Assembly: GCA_017397825.1 (NCBI GenBank)
Contig: JAFQHT010000148.1
Span: 1 to 45,959, forward strand
Reading direction: 5' to 3'
Origin: Bacillota bacterium
GTDB lineage: Bacteria > Bacillota > Clostridia > Peptostreptococcales > Anaerovoracaceae
Length of the DNA: 45,959 nt
How positions within the stretch are numbered: the stretch's first letter is position 1; each line of letters starts with the position of its first letter. Position numbers and translations under genes: made by a program. Below the pieces are notes generated by a model, which had not been told where the DNA came from, did not search any database, and saw nothing but the letters and a program-made list of their open reading frames with translations. This document shows positions 23,442 through 34,332 of this stretch, piece by piece.

Positions 23442-24506
23442 CTATTCCACTTCAACTCTCCAGCCGAACTTGTCCTCAAGTTTGCCGAGCTGGATGCCTG
23501 TTACTGTGTCATACAGTTTCTGGCTGATTTCACCGATATTACCGTCGCCGATAGTCATTACATCGTCTTTGTATCTCAGCTTGCCTACAGGTGAAATTAC
23601 TGCTGCAGTACCGGAACCGAATACTTCTTCCAGCTTGCCGCTCTTCTGAGCTTCGATAAGTTCATCAACGCTGATTTTTCTTTCTTCAACAGGGAGGCCC
23701 CAGTCTCTTGCGATTGTAAGAACGGAGTCTCTTGTGATGCCAGGAAGGATGCTGCCGTTAAGTTCAGGAGTAACGATTTTTCCGTCGATCTTGAAGAAAA
23801 TGTTCATTGCGCCAACTTCTTCGATGTACTTTCTTTCAACGCCGTCAAGCCAGAGAACCTGTGAATAACCGCCGTCATGAGCCTTAACCTGTGCCGCAAG
23901 AGAAGCTGCGTAGTTACCGCCTGTCTTTGCGTAGCCCATGCCGCCCTTAACTGCTCTTACATAGTCGTCCTCAATCCAGATACCTACAGGCTTGAGACCT
24001 TCTGCGTAATAAGCGCCGCTTGGTGAAAGGATAATCATGAACAGGAATGTGTCAGAAACGTCAACGCCAAGGAAAGGTTCTGTAGCGATGATGAAAGGTC
24101 TGATATAAAGAGATGTACCAGGTTCTGTAGGAATCCAGTCTTCATCAACTTTTACAACTGCCTTTACAGCCTGCACGAAATCTTCCACAGGGATCTGAGG
24201 GATGCAGAGTCTGTCGTTGGTGCTGTTTGTTCTCTTACCATTCATGTCAGGTCTGAAAAGATAGCTCTTGCCGTCTTCGCCTTTATATGCTTTCAGGCCT
24301 TCAAACATTTCCTGACCATAGTGGAATACCATGCAGGCAGGAGAAAGAGTCAGATCCTGATAAGGAACGATTCTTGGATCATGCCAGCCGATGCCCTTTG
24401 TATAATTCATGATAAACATGTGGTCTGTGAAAACTTTTCCGAATCCAAGAGGGCCTTCTGGTTTTGCCTTTGGATTAGTTGTTTTTGTGATTTTGATATC
24501 AAGCAT
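23442..24506 (-). CDS. ilvE: Branched-chain amino acid aminotransferase
   Basis: A 354-residue fold-type IV PLP aminotransferase catalysing the last step of Ile, Val and Leu synthesis with glutamate as amino donor. The Schiff-base lysine is in YAKTGGNYAASL (about 194). FHYGQEMFEGLKAYK and the C-terminal EVFGSGTAAVISPVG are characteristic, and the length fits the longer eukaryote-like/Gram-positive BCAT subgroup. AGGAGG lies 8-9 bases before the ATG. It is the first gene after leuB, but a good promoter in the 68-base gap lets it be expressed apart from the attenuated ilv-leu operon. Confidence 0.95.
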   Translation of the reverse strand: MLDIKITKTTNPKAKPEGPLGFGKVFTDHMFIMNYTKGIGWHDPRIVPYQDLTLSPACMVFHYGQEMFEGLKAYKGEDGKSYLFRPDMNGKRTNSTNDRLCIPQIPVEDFVQAVKAVVKVDEDWIPTEPGTSLYIRPFIIATEPFLGVDVSDTFLFMIILSPSGAYYAEGLKPVGIWIEDDYVRAVKGGMGYAKTGGNYAASLAAQVKAHDGGYSQVLWLDGVERKYIEEVGAMNIFFKIDGKIVTPELNGSILPGITRDSVLTIARDWGLPVEERKISVDELIEAQKSGKLEEVFGSGTAAVISPVGKLRYKDDVMTIGDGNIGEISQKLYDTVTGIQLGKLEDKFGWRVEVE

Positions 24507-24543
24507 TTTAATTCGCCTCCTGCTTTAATATTATGCTTTATAT

Positions 24544-24572
24544 ATTATACACCTGGTTTGCTGTAATCACAA
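24544..24572 (-). promoter_or_regulatory. Internal sigma-A promoter of ilvE
   Basis: Minus-strand TTGTGA (24567-24572) and TATAAT (24544-24549), spaced 17, within the leuB-ilvE gap. Confidence 0.7.
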
Positions 24573-24574
24573 TA

Positions 24575-25651
24575 TTATAATCTTCCGATAATTTTTTCTG
24601 TCATTTCGTCACAGGTAAGCGGCGTAACATCACTGTTTCCGACGATGTCAGCAGTTCTGTAACCATCTTCAAGAACCTGGTTAACTGCATTTTCGATGCA
24701 GTCTGCCTCTTCAGCAAGGTCAAAGGAGTATCTGAGCATCATTGCTGTTGACAGAATTGTTGCCATAGGGTTTGCCTTGCCTGTTCCTGCAATGTCAGGT
24801 GCGGAGCCATGAATCGGCTCATACATGCCGCACTTGCTGTCTCCCAGGGATGCTGACGGAAGCAGGCCGATGGAACCTGTAATCTGAGAAGCTTCGTCAG
24901 AAAGAATATCTCCGAACATGTTGGAAGTAACTGCAACGTCAAATCTGGAAGGTTCTCTTACCAGCTGCATTGCTGCGTTGTCCACGTACATGTGTGCAAG
25001 TTCTACGTCAGGGTATTCTGCGGCAACTCTTTCAACTACTTCTCTCCAGAGTCTGGATGTTTCAAGAACGTTTGCCTTGTCAATGCTTACAACGTTTTTT
25101 CTTCTCTTGCGGGCAGTCTCAAAAGCAACTCTTGCAATTCTTTCAACTTCCATTTCGCTGTAAGCCTCAGTATCAAAGGCTTCCGGACCGTATTTACCGT
25201 CTCTTCTGCCTCTTTCACCGAAGTAGATGCCCCCTGTAAGTTCTCTTACGATTACCAGATCAAAACCTTTTTCAACGATGTCAGGTCTCAGGGTGCAGGC
25301 TTCCATGAGTGCCGGATAAATCTTTGCCGGTCTCAGGTTGGTATAAAGACCGAGAGCTGCGCGGAGTCCCAGCAGAGCCTTTTCAGGTCTGAGATGATTA
25401 GGCACAGAGTCCCACTTAGGTCCGCCCACTGCGCCAAGAAGCACGCTGTCGCTCGCCTTGCAGCCTGCTACTGTTTCTTCAGGAAGAGGCACGCCGCATG
25501 CATCGATGGCGCAGCCTCCTGCCAGATATTCTGTAAAAATAAAAGTGTGTCCATATTTCTGTGCAACCACTTCCAGTACCTTAATTGCACTGGAAACGAT
25601 TTCAGGCCCGATGCCGTCACCTTTTACAACTGCAATATTATATGTACCCAT
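24575..25651 (-). CDS. leuB: 3-isopropylmalate dehydrogenase
   Basis: A 358-residue NAD-dependent oxidative decarboxylase of leucine synthesis. Motifs: GDGIGPEIV at the N-terminus, the substrate loop [30 protein letters not shown] with the catalytic lysine, and the nucleotide site [18 protein letters not shown]. Its ATG shares a base with the leuD stop (TAATG), so translation of the two is coupled. Last gene of the attenuated ilvB-leuB operon. Confidence 0.97.
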   Translation of the reverse strand: MGTYNIAVVKGDGIGPEIVSSAIKVLEVVAQKYGHTFIFTEYLAGGCAIDACGVPLPEETVAGCKASDSVLLGAVGGPKWDSVPNHLRPEKALLGLRAALGLYTNLRPAKIYPALMEACTLRPDIVEKGFDLVIVRELTGGIYFGERGRRDGKYGPEAFDTEAYSEMEVERIARVAFETARKRRKNVVSIDKANVLETSRLWREVVERVAAEYPDVELAHMYVDNAAMQLVREPSRFDVAVTSNMFGDILSDEASQITGSIGLLPSASLGDSKCGMYEPIHGSAPDIAGTGKANPMATILSTAMMLRYSFDLAEEADCIENAVNQVLEDGYRTADIVGNSDVTPLTCDEMTEKIIGRL

Positions 25652-26154
25652 TACTGTTCCCCCTTTGCATCCTGTCTTGCCTTAAGATACTTGAGCAGGC
25701 CGCCTTTACCGATTATATTGTTGATAAACTGAGGGAAAGCAGCTGCCTGGAAAGTCTGGCCGGTAGTTTCGTCAGTTATGATTCCTGTATCATAGTCTAC
25801 GGAAACCTGATCGCCGTCCTTGATATTTGCCGCTGCTTCAGGGCATTCCAGAATAGGGAATCCGATATTGATAGCGTTACGGTAAAAAATTCTCGCAAAG
25901 CTTGCAGCAATCACACATTCAATGCCGCTAGCCTGAATTGCGATAGGTGCATGTTCTCTTGAAGAACCGCAGCCGAAGTTTGCACCGCCAACCATGATGT
26001 CGCCTTTCTGAACTTTCTTTACGAACTCTGCATCGATGTCTTCCATGCAGTGCTGAGCCAGTTCTTCCGGTGATGGTGCGTTGAGGTATCTTGCAGGGAT
26101 GATAACGTCTGTATCAACATTATCGCCGAATTTAAAAACTTTTCCTGTTACCAT
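25651..26154 (-). CDS. leuD: 3-isopropylmalate dehydratase small subunit
   Basis: A 167-residue swivel-domain subunit of isopropylmalate isomerase, of the short archaeal/clostridial type. It starts [23 protein letters not shown] and carries [18 protein letters not shown], the substrate-recognition loop of the family. It forms a heterodimer with LeuC, encoded 12 bases upstream. Its stop overlaps the leuB start. Confidence 0.96.
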   Translation of the reverse strand: MVTGKVFKFGDNVDTDVIIPARYLNAPSPEELAQHCMEDIDAEFVKKVQKGDIMVGGANFGCGSSREHAPIAIQASGIECVIAASFARIFYRNAINIGFPILECPEAAANIKDGDQVSVDYDTGIITDETTGQTFQAAAFPQFINNIIGKGGLLKYLKARQDAKGEQ

Positions 26155-26166
26155 TTCAATACCTCC

Positions 26167-27426
26167 TTATAAATCTGCCGGTGAAGCCACGCTGCCTGCA
26201 ACTGCTGATGCAGCTGCAACTGCAGGGCTTGCCAGGATTACTTCACTCTTTACGTGGCCCATTCTGCCCACAAAGTTTCTGTTGGTAGTTGCCACCGCTC
26301 TTTCGCCTTCGCACATGATACCCATGTGACCGCCCAGGCAAGGTCCGCATGTAGGTGTGGAAACTGCACAGCCGGATTCGATGAAAATTTCTGCCAGGCC
26401 TTCCTTGATGCACTGCAGGTAAACGTCCTGAGTTGCAGGAATTACGATGCACTTGACGTGATCTGCAACCTTGCGTCCTCTGAGGATTTCTGCAGCGATT
26501 CTCATGTCCTGAATACGTCCGTTTGTGCAGGAACCTATTACTACCTGATCGATATGCAGTCCCTTCACTTCGTCAACAGTCTTGGTGTTGGAAGGAAGGT
26601 GCGGCATGGAAACTGTAGGTTTGAGTGTATTTAAATCAATTGTAACTGTTTCGTCATATTCTGCATCAGGGTCAGCTTCAAAAACCTTAACTGGTCTTGT
26701 AAATCTGCCTTCAACATATTCCATAGTAGCCTCATCTACAGGGAAAATACCGTTCTTTGCGCCTGCTTCGATGGCCATGTTTGCGATAGTGAATCTGTCA
26801 TCCATTGTCAGAGCTTTTACACCTTCACCTGTGAACTCCAGAGATCTGTAAAGAGCACCGTCAACGCCGATGAGACCGATAAGGTGGAGAATTACGTCCT
26901 TGCCGCTTACATGTGGCTGAAGGCTGCCTGTCAGCTCAACCTTAATTGCAGACGGAACCTTGAACCAGTTTTCGCCCATTGCCATGCCGGCTGCCATATC
27001 TGTGGAACCAACCCCTGTGGAAAATGCTCCCAGGGCACCGTATGTACATGTGTGGGAGTCCGCTCCGATGATGCAGTCCCCAGGTCCTACGATACCTTTT
27101 TCAGGAAGAAGTGCATGCTCAATACCGACTGTACCTACATCATAAAGATGCTTGATATTGAATCTCTTTGCAAATTCCTTGGCTGTAGCACAAAGCTGTG
27201 CGCTCTTGATATCTTTGCAAGGTGTGTAATGGTCAAGAACCAGAGCAATTTTTTCATTATCAAAAACTTCTGTAAATCCTGCTTCATCGAAGACCCCGAT
27301 TGCCACCGGCGCTGTAATATCGTTGCCTAAAACGATGTCCAGCTTGGCTTCAATCAGATCTCCTGCCTTTACGGAAGGAAGGCCTGCGTGGTCAGCAAGG
27401 ATTTTCTGTGTCATTGTCATCCCCAT
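26167..27426 (-). CDS. leuC: 3-isopropylmalate dehydratase large subunit
   Basis: The aconitase-family [4Fe-4S] subunit (about 419 residues) that isomerises 2- to 3-isopropylmalate. Cluster cysteines lie in [14 protein letters not shown] and [36 protein letters not shown] is the conserved active-site stretch. The ATG at 27426 lies eight bases after GGAGG; an in-frame GTG three codons upstream overlaps that site. It is the short LeuC type that pairs with short LeuD, as here. Confidence 0.96.
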   Translation of the reverse strand: MGMTMTQKILADHAGLPSVKAGDLIEAKLDIVLGNDITAPVAIGVFDEAGFTEVFDNEKIALVLDHYTPCKDIKSAQLCATAKEFAKRFNIKHLYDVGTVGIEHALLPEKGIVGPGDCIIGADSHTCTYGALGAFSTGVGSTDMAAGMAMGENWFKVPSAIKVELTGSLQPHVSGKDVILHLIGLIGVDGALYRSLEFTGEGVKALTMDDRFTIANMAIEAGAKNGIFPVDEATMEYVEGRFTRPVKVFEADPDAEYDETVTIDLNTLKPTVSMPHLPSNTKTVDEVKGLHIDQVVIGSCTNGRIQDMRIAAEILRGRKVADHVKCIVIPATQDVYLQCIKEGLAEIFIESGCAVSTPTCGPCLGGHMGIMCEGERAVATTNRNFVGRMGHVKSEVILASPAVAAASAVAGSVASPADL

Positions 27427-27443
27427 AAAATTCACCTCCGGCT

Positions 27444-28988
27444 CTACGCTTCTTTTTTAAATTTGCCTGCATCTTTGTGCATCTTGTTGATCGCCCTGAT
27501 GTAAGCTGTGATTGATGCTTCAATAATGTCGGTGGAAAGACCTTTGCCGACATAAGTTCTGTTGTCAGCAGTCATCTTGATGCTCACATCACCGAGGGTA
27601 TCTTTACCTTCAGATGTGGAGTTGATTGTATAAAGGTCAAAAGTATGTTCTATAGGCTGTGCAATAATGTCGATTGCCTTGAAAGCCGCGTCTACAGGAC
27701 CATCTCCAAGAGAAACCGCCTCGAATTTCTGGCCGTCTTTTATCAGGCACACTGTACTTGTTGAAGTAGTGAAATTACTTGTATGCACAGCGAACCAGTC
27801 AAGTTTGTAGCCATCTTCATCATCATTGTCGTCTGCTGCAGTATTGTGCATAACGATGGCCTCGATATCCGCATCGTTAAGAGTCTTTTTCTTGTCACAG
27901 AGAACCTTGAACTCTTCAAAACACTTGAGCAGTTCAGTTTCTGAAAGTTCGTATCCCAGATCATTGACTCTTTCTTCGAAAGCATGCTTTCCGGAATGTT
28001 TTCCTAAAACCAGGTTATTTGATGTGATACCTACTGCTTCAGGCGTAAGGATTTCGTAAGTCTGTTTGTGAGCCATTACGCCGTGCTGATGAATACCGGA
28101 TTCATGAGCAAAGGCGTTCTTTCCGACGATTGGTTTGTTGATCGGAGGGTTCTGGCCGATGATGTTATAAACTGTTTTGCTGGCTCTGTAAATTTTAGTA
28201 GTGTCAATTCTTGTTTCAACATCAGAGAAAATGTCAGGTCTTGTGTGCATTGCCATGATAACCTCTTCAAGAGAAGTATTGCCGGCTCTTTCGCCAAGAC
28301 CGTTGATTGTACATTCAATCTGAGTTGCGCCGCCCAGAACACCTGCAAGGGAATTGGACACGGCCATACCAAGGTCGTTGTGACAGTGTACGGAAAAATC
28401 AACCTGATCAGCGTTTTCCACGTTTTTAACCATGTGCTCAATGAGTGCTCTCATTTCCTGCGGAGTAGTGTATCCTACAGTATCAGGAAGGTTAATGGTT
28501 CTTGCACCGTTCTTTACTGCCACATTTACAACCTGTGTGAGGAAATCAATGTCAGATCTTGTGGCATCCTCTGCAGAAAACTCAATGTTTAAACAGTATC
28601 TCGCTGCGTATTTTACCATTGCTGCAGTTCTTTCCAGAACTTCTGCCGGTGTCATTTTCAGTTTGTACTCCATGTGCAGCGGTGAAGTAGCAATGAAAAG
28701 GTGAATTCTTGGATCCGCCGCTACTTTTACTGCTTCCCAGGCTGTGTCAATGTCCTTTTCGGAAGCTCTTGCCAGAGATGCCACGGAACAATCCTTTACA
28801 GTCTTGGCAATTGTATTGACAGACTCAAAGTCTCCCGGTGAAGAAATCGCAAAGCCCGCTTCAATAACGTCAACTCTCAGTTCTTCCAGACGTTTTGCCA
28901 CCTCGATTTTTTCTTTAAGGTTCATGCTGCAGCCCGGTGACTGCTCGCCGTCTCTTAACGTTGTATCAAAAATTTTAATCTGTCGCAT
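27444..28988 (-). CDS. leuA: 2-isopropylmalate synthase
   Basis: A 514-residue enzyme condensing acetyl-CoA with 2-oxoisovalerate, the committed step to leucine. The TIM barrel begins [13 protein letters not shown] and contains the metal-binding [28 protein letters not shown] follows. The C-terminal LeuA_dimer domain (about 380-510), which binds leucine for feedback inhibition, is intact. AGGAGG lies 8-9 bases before the ATG. It sits between ilvD and leuC in the operon. Confidence 0.96.
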   Translation of the reverse strand: MRQIKIFDTTLRDGEQSPGCSMNLKEKIEVAKRLEELRVDVIEAGFAISSPGDFESVNTIAKTVKDCSVASLARASEKDIDTAWEAVKVAADPRIHLFIATSPLHMEYKLKMTPAEVLERTAAMVKYAARYCLNIEFSAEDATRSDIDFLTQVVNVAVKNGARTINLPDTVGYTTPQEMRALIEHMVKNVENADQVDFSVHCHNDLGMAVSNSLAGVLGGATQIECTINGLGERAGNTSLEEVIMAMHTRPDIFSDVETRIDTTKIYRASKTVYNIIGQNPPINKPIVGKNAFAHESGIHQHGVMAHKQTYEILTPEAVGITSNNLVLGKHSGKHAFEERVNDLGYELSETELLKCFEEFKVLCDKKKTLNDADIEAIVMHNTAADDNDDEDGYKLDWFAVHTSNFTTSTSTVCLIKDGQKFEAVSLGDGPVDAAFKAIDIIAQPIEHTFDLYTINSTSEGKDTLGDVSIKMTADNRTYVGKGLSTDIIEASITAYIRAINKMHKDAGKFKKEA

Positions 28989-29013
28989 GTTGATTTACCT
29001 CCTGTCAGGGCTT

Positions 29014-30675
29014 TTATCCAAGGATTGCGCCCTTGTCTGCTGATGATACCATTTTAGCGTATCTTGCCAGGTAACCTGTCTTCACCTTAGGTTCAGGGCA
29101 TACCCAGGCATTACGTCTTGCCTCAAGTTCTTCATCAGATACCTGCAGCTGAATACTGCAGTTTTTAATATCAATGGAAATAATGTCGCCTTCATTTACC
29201 AGCGCAATATTGCCGCCGGATGCTGCTTCAGGGCTTACATGACCGATGGAAGCTCCTCTTGTAGCCCCGGAGAATCTTCCGTCTGTGATGAGTGCGACGC
29301 TTTCTCCAAGGCCCATACCGCAGATTGCAGATGTAGGGTTGAGCATTTCTCTCATGCCAGGGCCGCCCTTAGGCCCTTCATATCTTATTACAACCACATC
29401 ACCTGCCACGATTTTGCCGTCATAAATTGCTGCAATTGCATCGTCTTCTGAATCAAATACTCTTGCAGGGCCTTCGTGAACCATCATTTCAGGTGCTACT
29501 GCAGACTGCTTAACTACGCAGCCATCAGGAGCCAGATTACCCTTGAGGACAGCAATACCGCCGTTTTCTGAATAAGGGTTTTCAACCGGTCTGATGATTT
29601 CAGGGTTTCTGTTATAAACACCTGCAAGGTTTTCTTCCATTGTCTTACCTGTAACAGTCATTACAGAAAGGTCAAGAAGGTTCTTTTTTGTCAGTTCCTT
29701 CATTACTGCATAAACACCGCCTGCATGGTCAAGATCTTCCATGAAAGTATCTCCCGCAGGTGCCAGATGGCAGAGGTTAGGAGTTTTTGCACTGATTTCG
29801 TTGGACATGTCAAGGCTGATTTCAACCCCTGCTTCATGGGCAATTGCCGGAAGGTGAAGCATTGTGTTTGTGGAGCAGCCCAGTGCCATATCAACTGTTT
29901 CCGCATTGTGGAAAGCAGCTTCTGTCATAATGTCTGAAGGCTTGATGTCCTTTTCAATTAGTTCCATAATTTTCATGCCGGACTCTTTCGCAAAGCGTAT
30001 TCTTGCGGAAAGGGGTGCAGGAATTGTTCCGTTGCCCGGAAGCGCCATACCGATAGCTTCTGTCAGGCAGTTCATGGAGTTTGCAGTATACATGCCTGAG
30101 CATGAGCCGCAGGAAGGGCAGGCATTTTCTTCAAAATCCTTCATTCCTTCGTCGTCAAGAGTTCCTGCATGATAAGCGCCTACTGCTTCAAAAATATGGC
30201 TGAGGCAGGTTCTTTTGCCGCTGTTCATTGTGCCGGAAAGCATTGGTCCACCGGAGCAGAAAATTGTAGGAACATTGACTCTTGCTGCTGCCATAAGGAG
30301 GCCCGGAACGTTTTTATCGCAGTTCGGAATCATTACAAGGCCGTCAAACTGATGAGCCACTGCCATTGCTTCTGTGGAGTCAGCGATCAGGTCTCTTGTA
30401 ACCAGTGAGTATTTCATACCTACATGGCCCATAGCAATACCATCACATACAGCGATTGCAGGGAACATGATAGGTGTACCGCCGGCAGCTCTTACACCGG
30501 CCTTTACTGCTTCTTCTATTTTATCCAGATTCATATGACCCGGAACGATTTCATTGTGGGAGCTTACAATACCTACAATCGGACGATTCATTTCTTCATC
30601 AGTGAGTCCGAGAGCATACAGCAAGCTTCTGTTAGGGGCTCTTTCGATACCTTTCTTTATGTTATCTGAACGCAT
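29014..30675 (-). CDS. ilvD: Dihydroxy-acid dehydratase
   Basis: A 553-residue Fe-S dehydratase making the 2-oxo acid precursors of Ile and Val. The cluster cysteines lie in [24 protein letters not shown] and [17 protein letters not shown], as in canonical IlvD, followed by [12 protein letters not shown]. The ATG at 30675 is eight bases after AGGAGG; an in-frame TTG two codons upstream is less well spaced. Its operon position and canonical motifs make this the biosynthetic enzyme; a divergent paralogue lies at 40548-42209. Confidence 0.96.
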   Translation of the reverse strand: MRSDNIKKGIERAPNRSLLYALGLTDEEMNRPIVGIVSSHNEIVPGHMNLDKIEEAVKAGVRAAGGTPIMFPAIAVCDGIAMGHVGMKYSLVTRDLIADSTEAMAVAHQFDGLVMIPNCDKNVPGLLMAAARVNVPTIFCSGGPMLSGTMNSGKRTCLSHIFEAVGAYHAGTLDDEGMKDFEENACPSCGSCSGMYTANSMNCLTEAIGMALPGNGTIPAPLSARIRFAKESGMKIMELIEKDIKPSDIMTEAAFHNAETVDMALGCSTNTMLHLPAIAHEAGVEISLDMSNEISAKTPNLCHLAPAGDTFMEDLDHAGGVYAVMKELTKKNLLDLSVMTVTGKTMEENLAGVYNRNPEIIRPVENPYSENGGIAVLKGNLAPDGCVVKQSAVAPEMMVHEGPARVFDSEDDAIAAIYDGKIVAGDVVVIRYEGPKGGPGMREMLNPTSAICGMGLGESVALITDGRFSGATRGASIGHVSPEAASGGNIALVNEGDIISIDIKNCSIQLQVSDEELEARRNAWVCPEPKVKTGYLARYAKMVSSADKGAILG

Positions 30676-30692
30676 GGTCAATACCTCCTGAT

Positions 30693-31712
30693 TTAGTTGG
30701 ATGCTGTGTCAAGGTCTGAGTCATTCTTCCAGAGCATCTGTTCACGGAGCTGCTTACCTACAACTTCCATAGGGTGCTTAGCAAGAGCATCTCTCTTGGA
30801 GTTGAAGAAAGTACGTCCGTTCTTATTTTCTGCAATCCACTTGCCTGCGAAAGTACCATCCTGAATGTCCTTTAATACTGCTCTCATGTTTGCCTTTGTT
30901 TCTTCGTGAGGAAGTACTCTAGGACCTGATACGTATTCACCGAATTCAGCAGTATCGGAAATAGAGTAGTTCATGCCTGCGATACCTGCCTTGTTGATAA
31001 GGTCGATGATGAGCTTCAGTTCGTGGATACATTCGAAGTAAGCGTTTTCTGGCTGGTAACCTGCTTCTACTAATACTTCGAAACCGCATCTCATTAAGTC
31101 TACAACGCCGCCGCAGAGAACTGTCTGTTCACCGAAAAGGTCAGTTTCAGTTTCTTCGTTCATTGTAGTTTCAAGGATACCTGCTCTTGCGCCGCCGATA
31201 CCTGCAAGGTATGCAAGTGCAATGTCATAAGCGTGACCAGTTGCGTCCTGTTCAACTGCGATGAGGCAAGGAACGCCTTTGCCTGCAACGTACTGGCTTC
31301 TTACTGTGTGGCCAAGGCCCTTAGGAGCTGCCATGAATACGTCTACGCCGGCAGGTGGAATAATCTGTTTGTATCTGATATTGAAACCATGTGCAAAAGC
31401 AATTGCCTTACCTTCTGTAAGGTTTGGAGCGATGTCCTGTTTGTACATGTCAGCCTGAAGTTCGTCATTGATAAGAATCATGATGATGTCAGCTTTCTGA
31501 GTTGCTTCAGGAACTGTGTAAACCTCAAAACCGTCAGCTTCTGCTACAGGCCAGGACTTGCCGCCTTTGCGGAGGCCGATGATAACGTCACAGCCGGAGT
31601 CTCTTAAATTAAGAGCATGTGCATGACCCTGTGAGCCATAGCCAATGATAGCGATTTTCTTTCCGTTTAATTTGTTGATATCACAATCTTTTTCATAATA
31701 CATTTTTACCAT
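30693..31712 (-). CDS. ilvC: Ketol-acid reductoisomerase (class I)
   Basis: A 339-residue NADPH-dependent enzyme of Ile/Val synthesis. The Rossmann motif [19 protein letters not shown] is followed by the cofactor loop [21 protein letters not shown] and the C-terminal helical knot ([30 protein letters not shown]) are typical. AAGGAG lies nine bases before the ATG. The first 20 bases overlap the end of ilvN, so translation is coupled. Another in-frame ATG three codons later could also serve. Confidence 0.96.
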   Translation of the reverse strand: MVKMYYEKDCDINKLNGKKIAIIGYGSQGHAHALNLRDSGCDVIIGLRKGGKSWPVAEADGFEVYTVPEATQKADIIMILINDELQADMYKQDIAPNLTEGKAIAFAHGFNIRYKQIIPPAGVDVFMAAPKGLGHTVRSQYVAGKGVPCLIAVEQDATGHAYDIALAYLAGIGGARAGILETTMNEETETDLFGEQTVLCGGVVDLMRCGFEVLVEAGYQPENAYFECIHELKLIIDLINKAGIAGMNYSISDTAEFGEYVSGPRVLPHEETKANMRAVLKDIQDGTFAGKWIAENKNGRTFFNSKRDALAKHPMEVVGKQLREQMLWKNDSDLDTASN

Positions 31713-32244
31713 AGTTAAATTCTCCTTTTTCTTTAGTATCTTCGTTTATTGTTTCCTGTCCTCTTTCAAGTGCTACAATACCTGTTCTTGCAAGTTCAAG
31801 TATTTCGAACTCTTCGAGGATCTTTTCAAACGCTTCATTTTTTCCTTCGTCGCCGATCATTGCCAGAGTCAGTGCTCCCGGAGAAACGTCCAGAATATTG
31901 GCTCTGAAAATATTGGCAATCTGGATAATTTCGTTACGCTTAACACTGTTTTCTGCATTCACCTTGAGAAGAATAAGCTCACGTCTGATTGACTTTTCAG
32001 GTGGAAGCACTTTCAGTGAGTGTACGATAAAAAGTTTTCTGAGCTGGTTGGCGATAAGTTCTGCATGATCTTCGTCAGCCATTACTTCAATGGTTATACG
32101 GGAAATTTCCGGATTATCTGTAGTACCTACTGCCAGTGATTCAATGTTGAATCCCTTACGGGAGAAAAGTCTTGAAACCTGAGATAAAACCCCGGCTTCA
32201 TTATCTACCAGTACCGCTATGGTATGCTTTTTAATTTCGTTCAT
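31693..32244 (-). CDS. ilvN: Acetolactate synthase small (regulatory) subunit
   Basis: A 183-residue regulatory subunit that binds valine and activates IlvB. The N-terminal ACT domain (about 8-80) reads [33 protein letters not shown], and the ALS_ss C-terminal domain (about 85-165) includes ELILLKVNA. The last ~20 residues (acidic, then YGKNVL) extend past the usual length, partly because the frame runs into ilvC. It is 19 bases from ilvB. Confidence 0.95.
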   Translation of the reverse strand: MNEIKKHTIAVLVDNEAGVLSQVSRLFSRKGFNIESLAVGTTDNPEISRITIEVMADEDHAELIANQLRKLFIVHSLKVLPPEKSIRRELILLKVNAENSVKRNEIIQIANIFRANILDVSPGALTLAMIGDEGKNEAFEKILEEFEILELARTGIVALERGQETINEDTKEKGEFNYGKNVL

Positions 32245-32263
32245 GGGTTCCTCCTTCTGGTTT

Positions 32264-33970
32264 CTATTTTACAATAAATTCAGTAATACGTTTGCCGCCC
32301 TGTACCATCGGTCTTACCATTTCGTCGGTGTCAATAGCACAGTCTATTACGTAGCCGTGTTTCCATTCTCTTGCATCCTTGATTGCCGCTTCAAGCTCTT
32401 CTACTGTAGTAACTCTGCGACCTCTCAGTCCGTAAGCTTCGGCAAGTTTCACAAAATCAGGTCCGCGGTCCAGATTGGTTGAAGCATATCTCTTATCTTT
32501 TATAAGAGTCTGCCACTGACGTACCATTCCCAGACATCCGTTGTTGAAAACAAAAGTGATAATCGGCAGGTCATAGAACTGTTCTGTTGCCAGTTCGTTA
32601 CAGTTCATTCTGAAACTTCCGTCACCTGTTATGTGAATTACCTGTTTGTCAGGATTTCCTACCTGGGCACCTATTGCTGCACCAAGGCCGAATCCCATGG
32701 TTCCAAGTCCACCGGATGTAATCAGCTGACCAGGATAATCAAAGTGGAAATGCTGAATTGCCCACATCTGGTGCTGACCTACGTCAGTTGCAACTATTGT
32801 ATCCTGAGGAAGCAGTTCTGCAATTGCCTTTGTAATCTGTTTAGGTGTAAGAGTTTCGCCGTCTTCTTCATAAATGGTTTCTGTATCGAATGAGAAAACG
32901 TATTCTTTCCACTCATCATGGTGTTGCTGCTCAATCTGCTCAAGAAGAAGTGCAAGTACATCCTTGGCATCCCCGATGATATGGTGGTCAGTCTTTACGT
33001 TCTTGTTGATTTCAGAACGGTCTATGTCAATGTGTACGATTTTTGCCTGTTTAGCAAAGGTTGCCGGGTCAAGAGCTACTCTGTTGGAGAATCTGCATCC
33101 CACTGCGATTAAAAGGTCACAGCCGTCGCAGGCCATATTGGAAGCCTGTGAACCATGCATGCCTATCATTCCTGTGGTCAGATTGTTTCTTCCTCTGAAA
33201 CCGCCGCCGCCCATTACTGTAATTGCAACCGGTGAATCGATACGGTCAGCAAATTCGTTGAACTCCTTATCCGCTCTGCTTCTTACAACGCCGCCGCCGC
33301 AGATGAGCAGAGGTTTCTTGGACTCTCTGATCATTTCGACCAGCTTGTTGATATCATCCATGTTAGGCTTCGGAGCTTCGAAGTTGTGGGAAGCCCTCTG
33401 CATAAGTGATGCGAGTTTGCCTGTGGTGGAGTGATTTTCCTGCGGTACAGGTTCAAATTCACATTCAGCACTGGAAACGTTGGAAAGTATATCAATGAAA
33501 ACCGGGCCGGGACGTCCGCTTCTTGCAATAGCAAAAGACTGTCTCACAACATCCGCTAGATCTTCAACTCTTTTTACCAGATAATTGCACTTGGTAATCG
33601 GCATTGTAATACCGGTAATATCTACTTCCTGGAAAGAGTCTTTACCGATCAGGTCTTCACTCACGTTACAGGAAATAATCACTACAGGGGATGAGTCCAT
33701 ATGGGCTGTTGCAATACCTGTTACGATATTGGTTGCCCCCGGACCGGAAGTTACAAAGCAGACACCGACTTTGCCGGTACTCCTTGCATATCCGTCCGCC
33801 GCATGGGACGCTCCCTGTTCATGGGATGTAAGGACATGTTTGATTTTATCCTGGTACTTGAAAAGTTCGTCATACAGATTGAGGACTGTGCCGCCGGGAT
33901 AACCGAATACAGTATCGACTCCCTGTTCAAGCAGACATTCCATCAAAATCTTTGCGCCAGTCATCTTCAT
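32264..33970 (-). CDS. ilvB: Acetolactate synthase large (catalytic) subunit
   Basis: A 568-residue ThDP enzyme forming acetolactate or acetohydroxybutyrate. The catalytic Glu is in TSHEQGASHAADGYAR (about 51). Other motifs are FVTSGPGATNIVTGIATAHMDS and the ThDP-Mg motif ITGDGSFRMNCNELATEQF...VFNNGCLGMVRQW. AGGAGG lies 11 bases before the first ATG; the ATG two codons later is farther. First structural gene of the operon, directly downstream of the attenuator terminator, which leaves 26 bases between the T run and the start. Confidence 0.97.
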   Translation of the reverse strand: MKMTGAKILMECLLEQGVDTVFGYPGGTVLNLYDELFKYQDKIKHVLTSHEQGASHAADGYARSTGKVGVCFVTSGPGATNIVTGIATAHMDSSPVVIISCNVSEDLIGKDSFQEVDITGITMPITKCNYLVKRVEDLADVVRQSFAIARSGRPGPVFIDILSNVSSAECEFEPVPQENHSTTGKLASLMQRASHNFEAPKPNMDDINKLVEMIRESKKPLLICGGGVVRSRADKEFNEFADRIDSPVAITVMGGGGFRGRNNLTTGMIGMHGSQASNMACDGCDLLIAVGCRFSNRVALDPATFAKQAKIVHIDIDRSEINKNVKTDHHIIGDAKDVLALLLEQIEQQHHDEWKEYVFSFDTETIYEEDGETLTPKQITKAIAELLPQDTIVATDVGQHQMWAIQHFHFDYPGQLITSGGLGTMGFGLGAAIGAQVGNPDKQVIHITGDGSFRMNCNELATEQFYDLPIITFVFNNGCLGMVRQWQTLIKDKRYASTNLDRGPDFVKLAEAYGLRGRRVTTVEELEAAIKDAREWKHGYVIDCAIDTDEMVRPMVQGGKRITEFIVK

Positions 33971-33995
33971 CTTTTCTGTTTCCTCCTTTGATAAT

Positions 33996-34039
33996 AAAAA
34001 AACCTTATGGCTGTAGCTAAAAGTCAGTCCATAAGGTTT
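33996..34039 (-). terminator. ilv operon attenuator (intrinsic terminator in the leader)
   Basis: Minus strand: AAACCTTATGG (34039 to 34029) pairs perfectly with CCATAAGGTTT (34010 to 34000) around an 18-base loop, followed by a T run. It lies after the leader peptide stop and before the ilvB ribosome site, as an attenuator should. The loop sequence ACTTTTAGC (34016-34024) is perfectly complementary to leader codons at 34110-34118, a candidate antiterminator pairing that cannot coexist with the terminator stem. Confidence 0.85.
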
Positions 34040-34088
34040 GCTCTTTCTTCGTTCAGTTTTTACAGGTTTTCAATTCTCCTGCTGACGA

Positions 34089-34196
34089 TTATTCGCAAAT
34101 CACGGCATAACTTTTAGCACTATCCTTGAGGGCTCCCACTAGAGCCAGAATAATGCTGATAATAATAATGCCGATGTATGCGTAATTCATAACCAT
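34089..34196 (-). CDS. ilv operon leader peptide (35 aa)
   Basis: An ATG nine bases after GAGGTAA opens a 35-codon frame rich in branched-chain codons: residues 8-23 read IGIIIISIILALVGAL, and the whole peptide has eight Ile, three Leu and three Val. It ends about 50 bases before a perfect terminator that precedes ilvB. The layout matches ribosome-mediated attenuation as in enterobacterial ilv leaders: stalling on Ile/Leu/Val codons would favour an antiterminator. The peptide is also a plausible single membrane helix, so a second role cannot be excluded. Confidence 0.8.
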   Translation of the reverse strand: MVMNYAYIGIIIISIILALVGALKDSAKSYAVICE

Positions 34197-34237
34197 AGCA
34201 ATTTACCTCACCTGTAGTGGAATATTATAATGGTGTT

Positions 34238-34270
34238 ATTCTAACATATGTTTTCATTGTTTGCAACAAT
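34238..34270 (-). promoter_or_regulatory. ilv operon promoter with palindrome over the -35 box
   Basis: Minus-strand TTGCAA (34261-34266) and TAGAAT (34238-34243) spaced 17. ATTGTTTGCAACAAT (34256-34270) is a perfect 15-base inverted repeat covering the -35 box and is a candidate repressor site. Transcription would start near 34231, about 35 bases before the leader peptide. Confidence 0.7.
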
Positions 34271-34332
34271 ATTGCACAACTTTTTTTGGTTTTTTGAACA
34301 TATTTCATGTACTTTTTCACGTACACGGTTCT

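Noticed and set aside
33971-34237. T-box for the ilv operon
   Set aside because: I looked for the GGTGG-ACCGCG motif and a Stem I in the leader and found none. The Ile/Leu/Val-rich peptide and terminator explain the region better.
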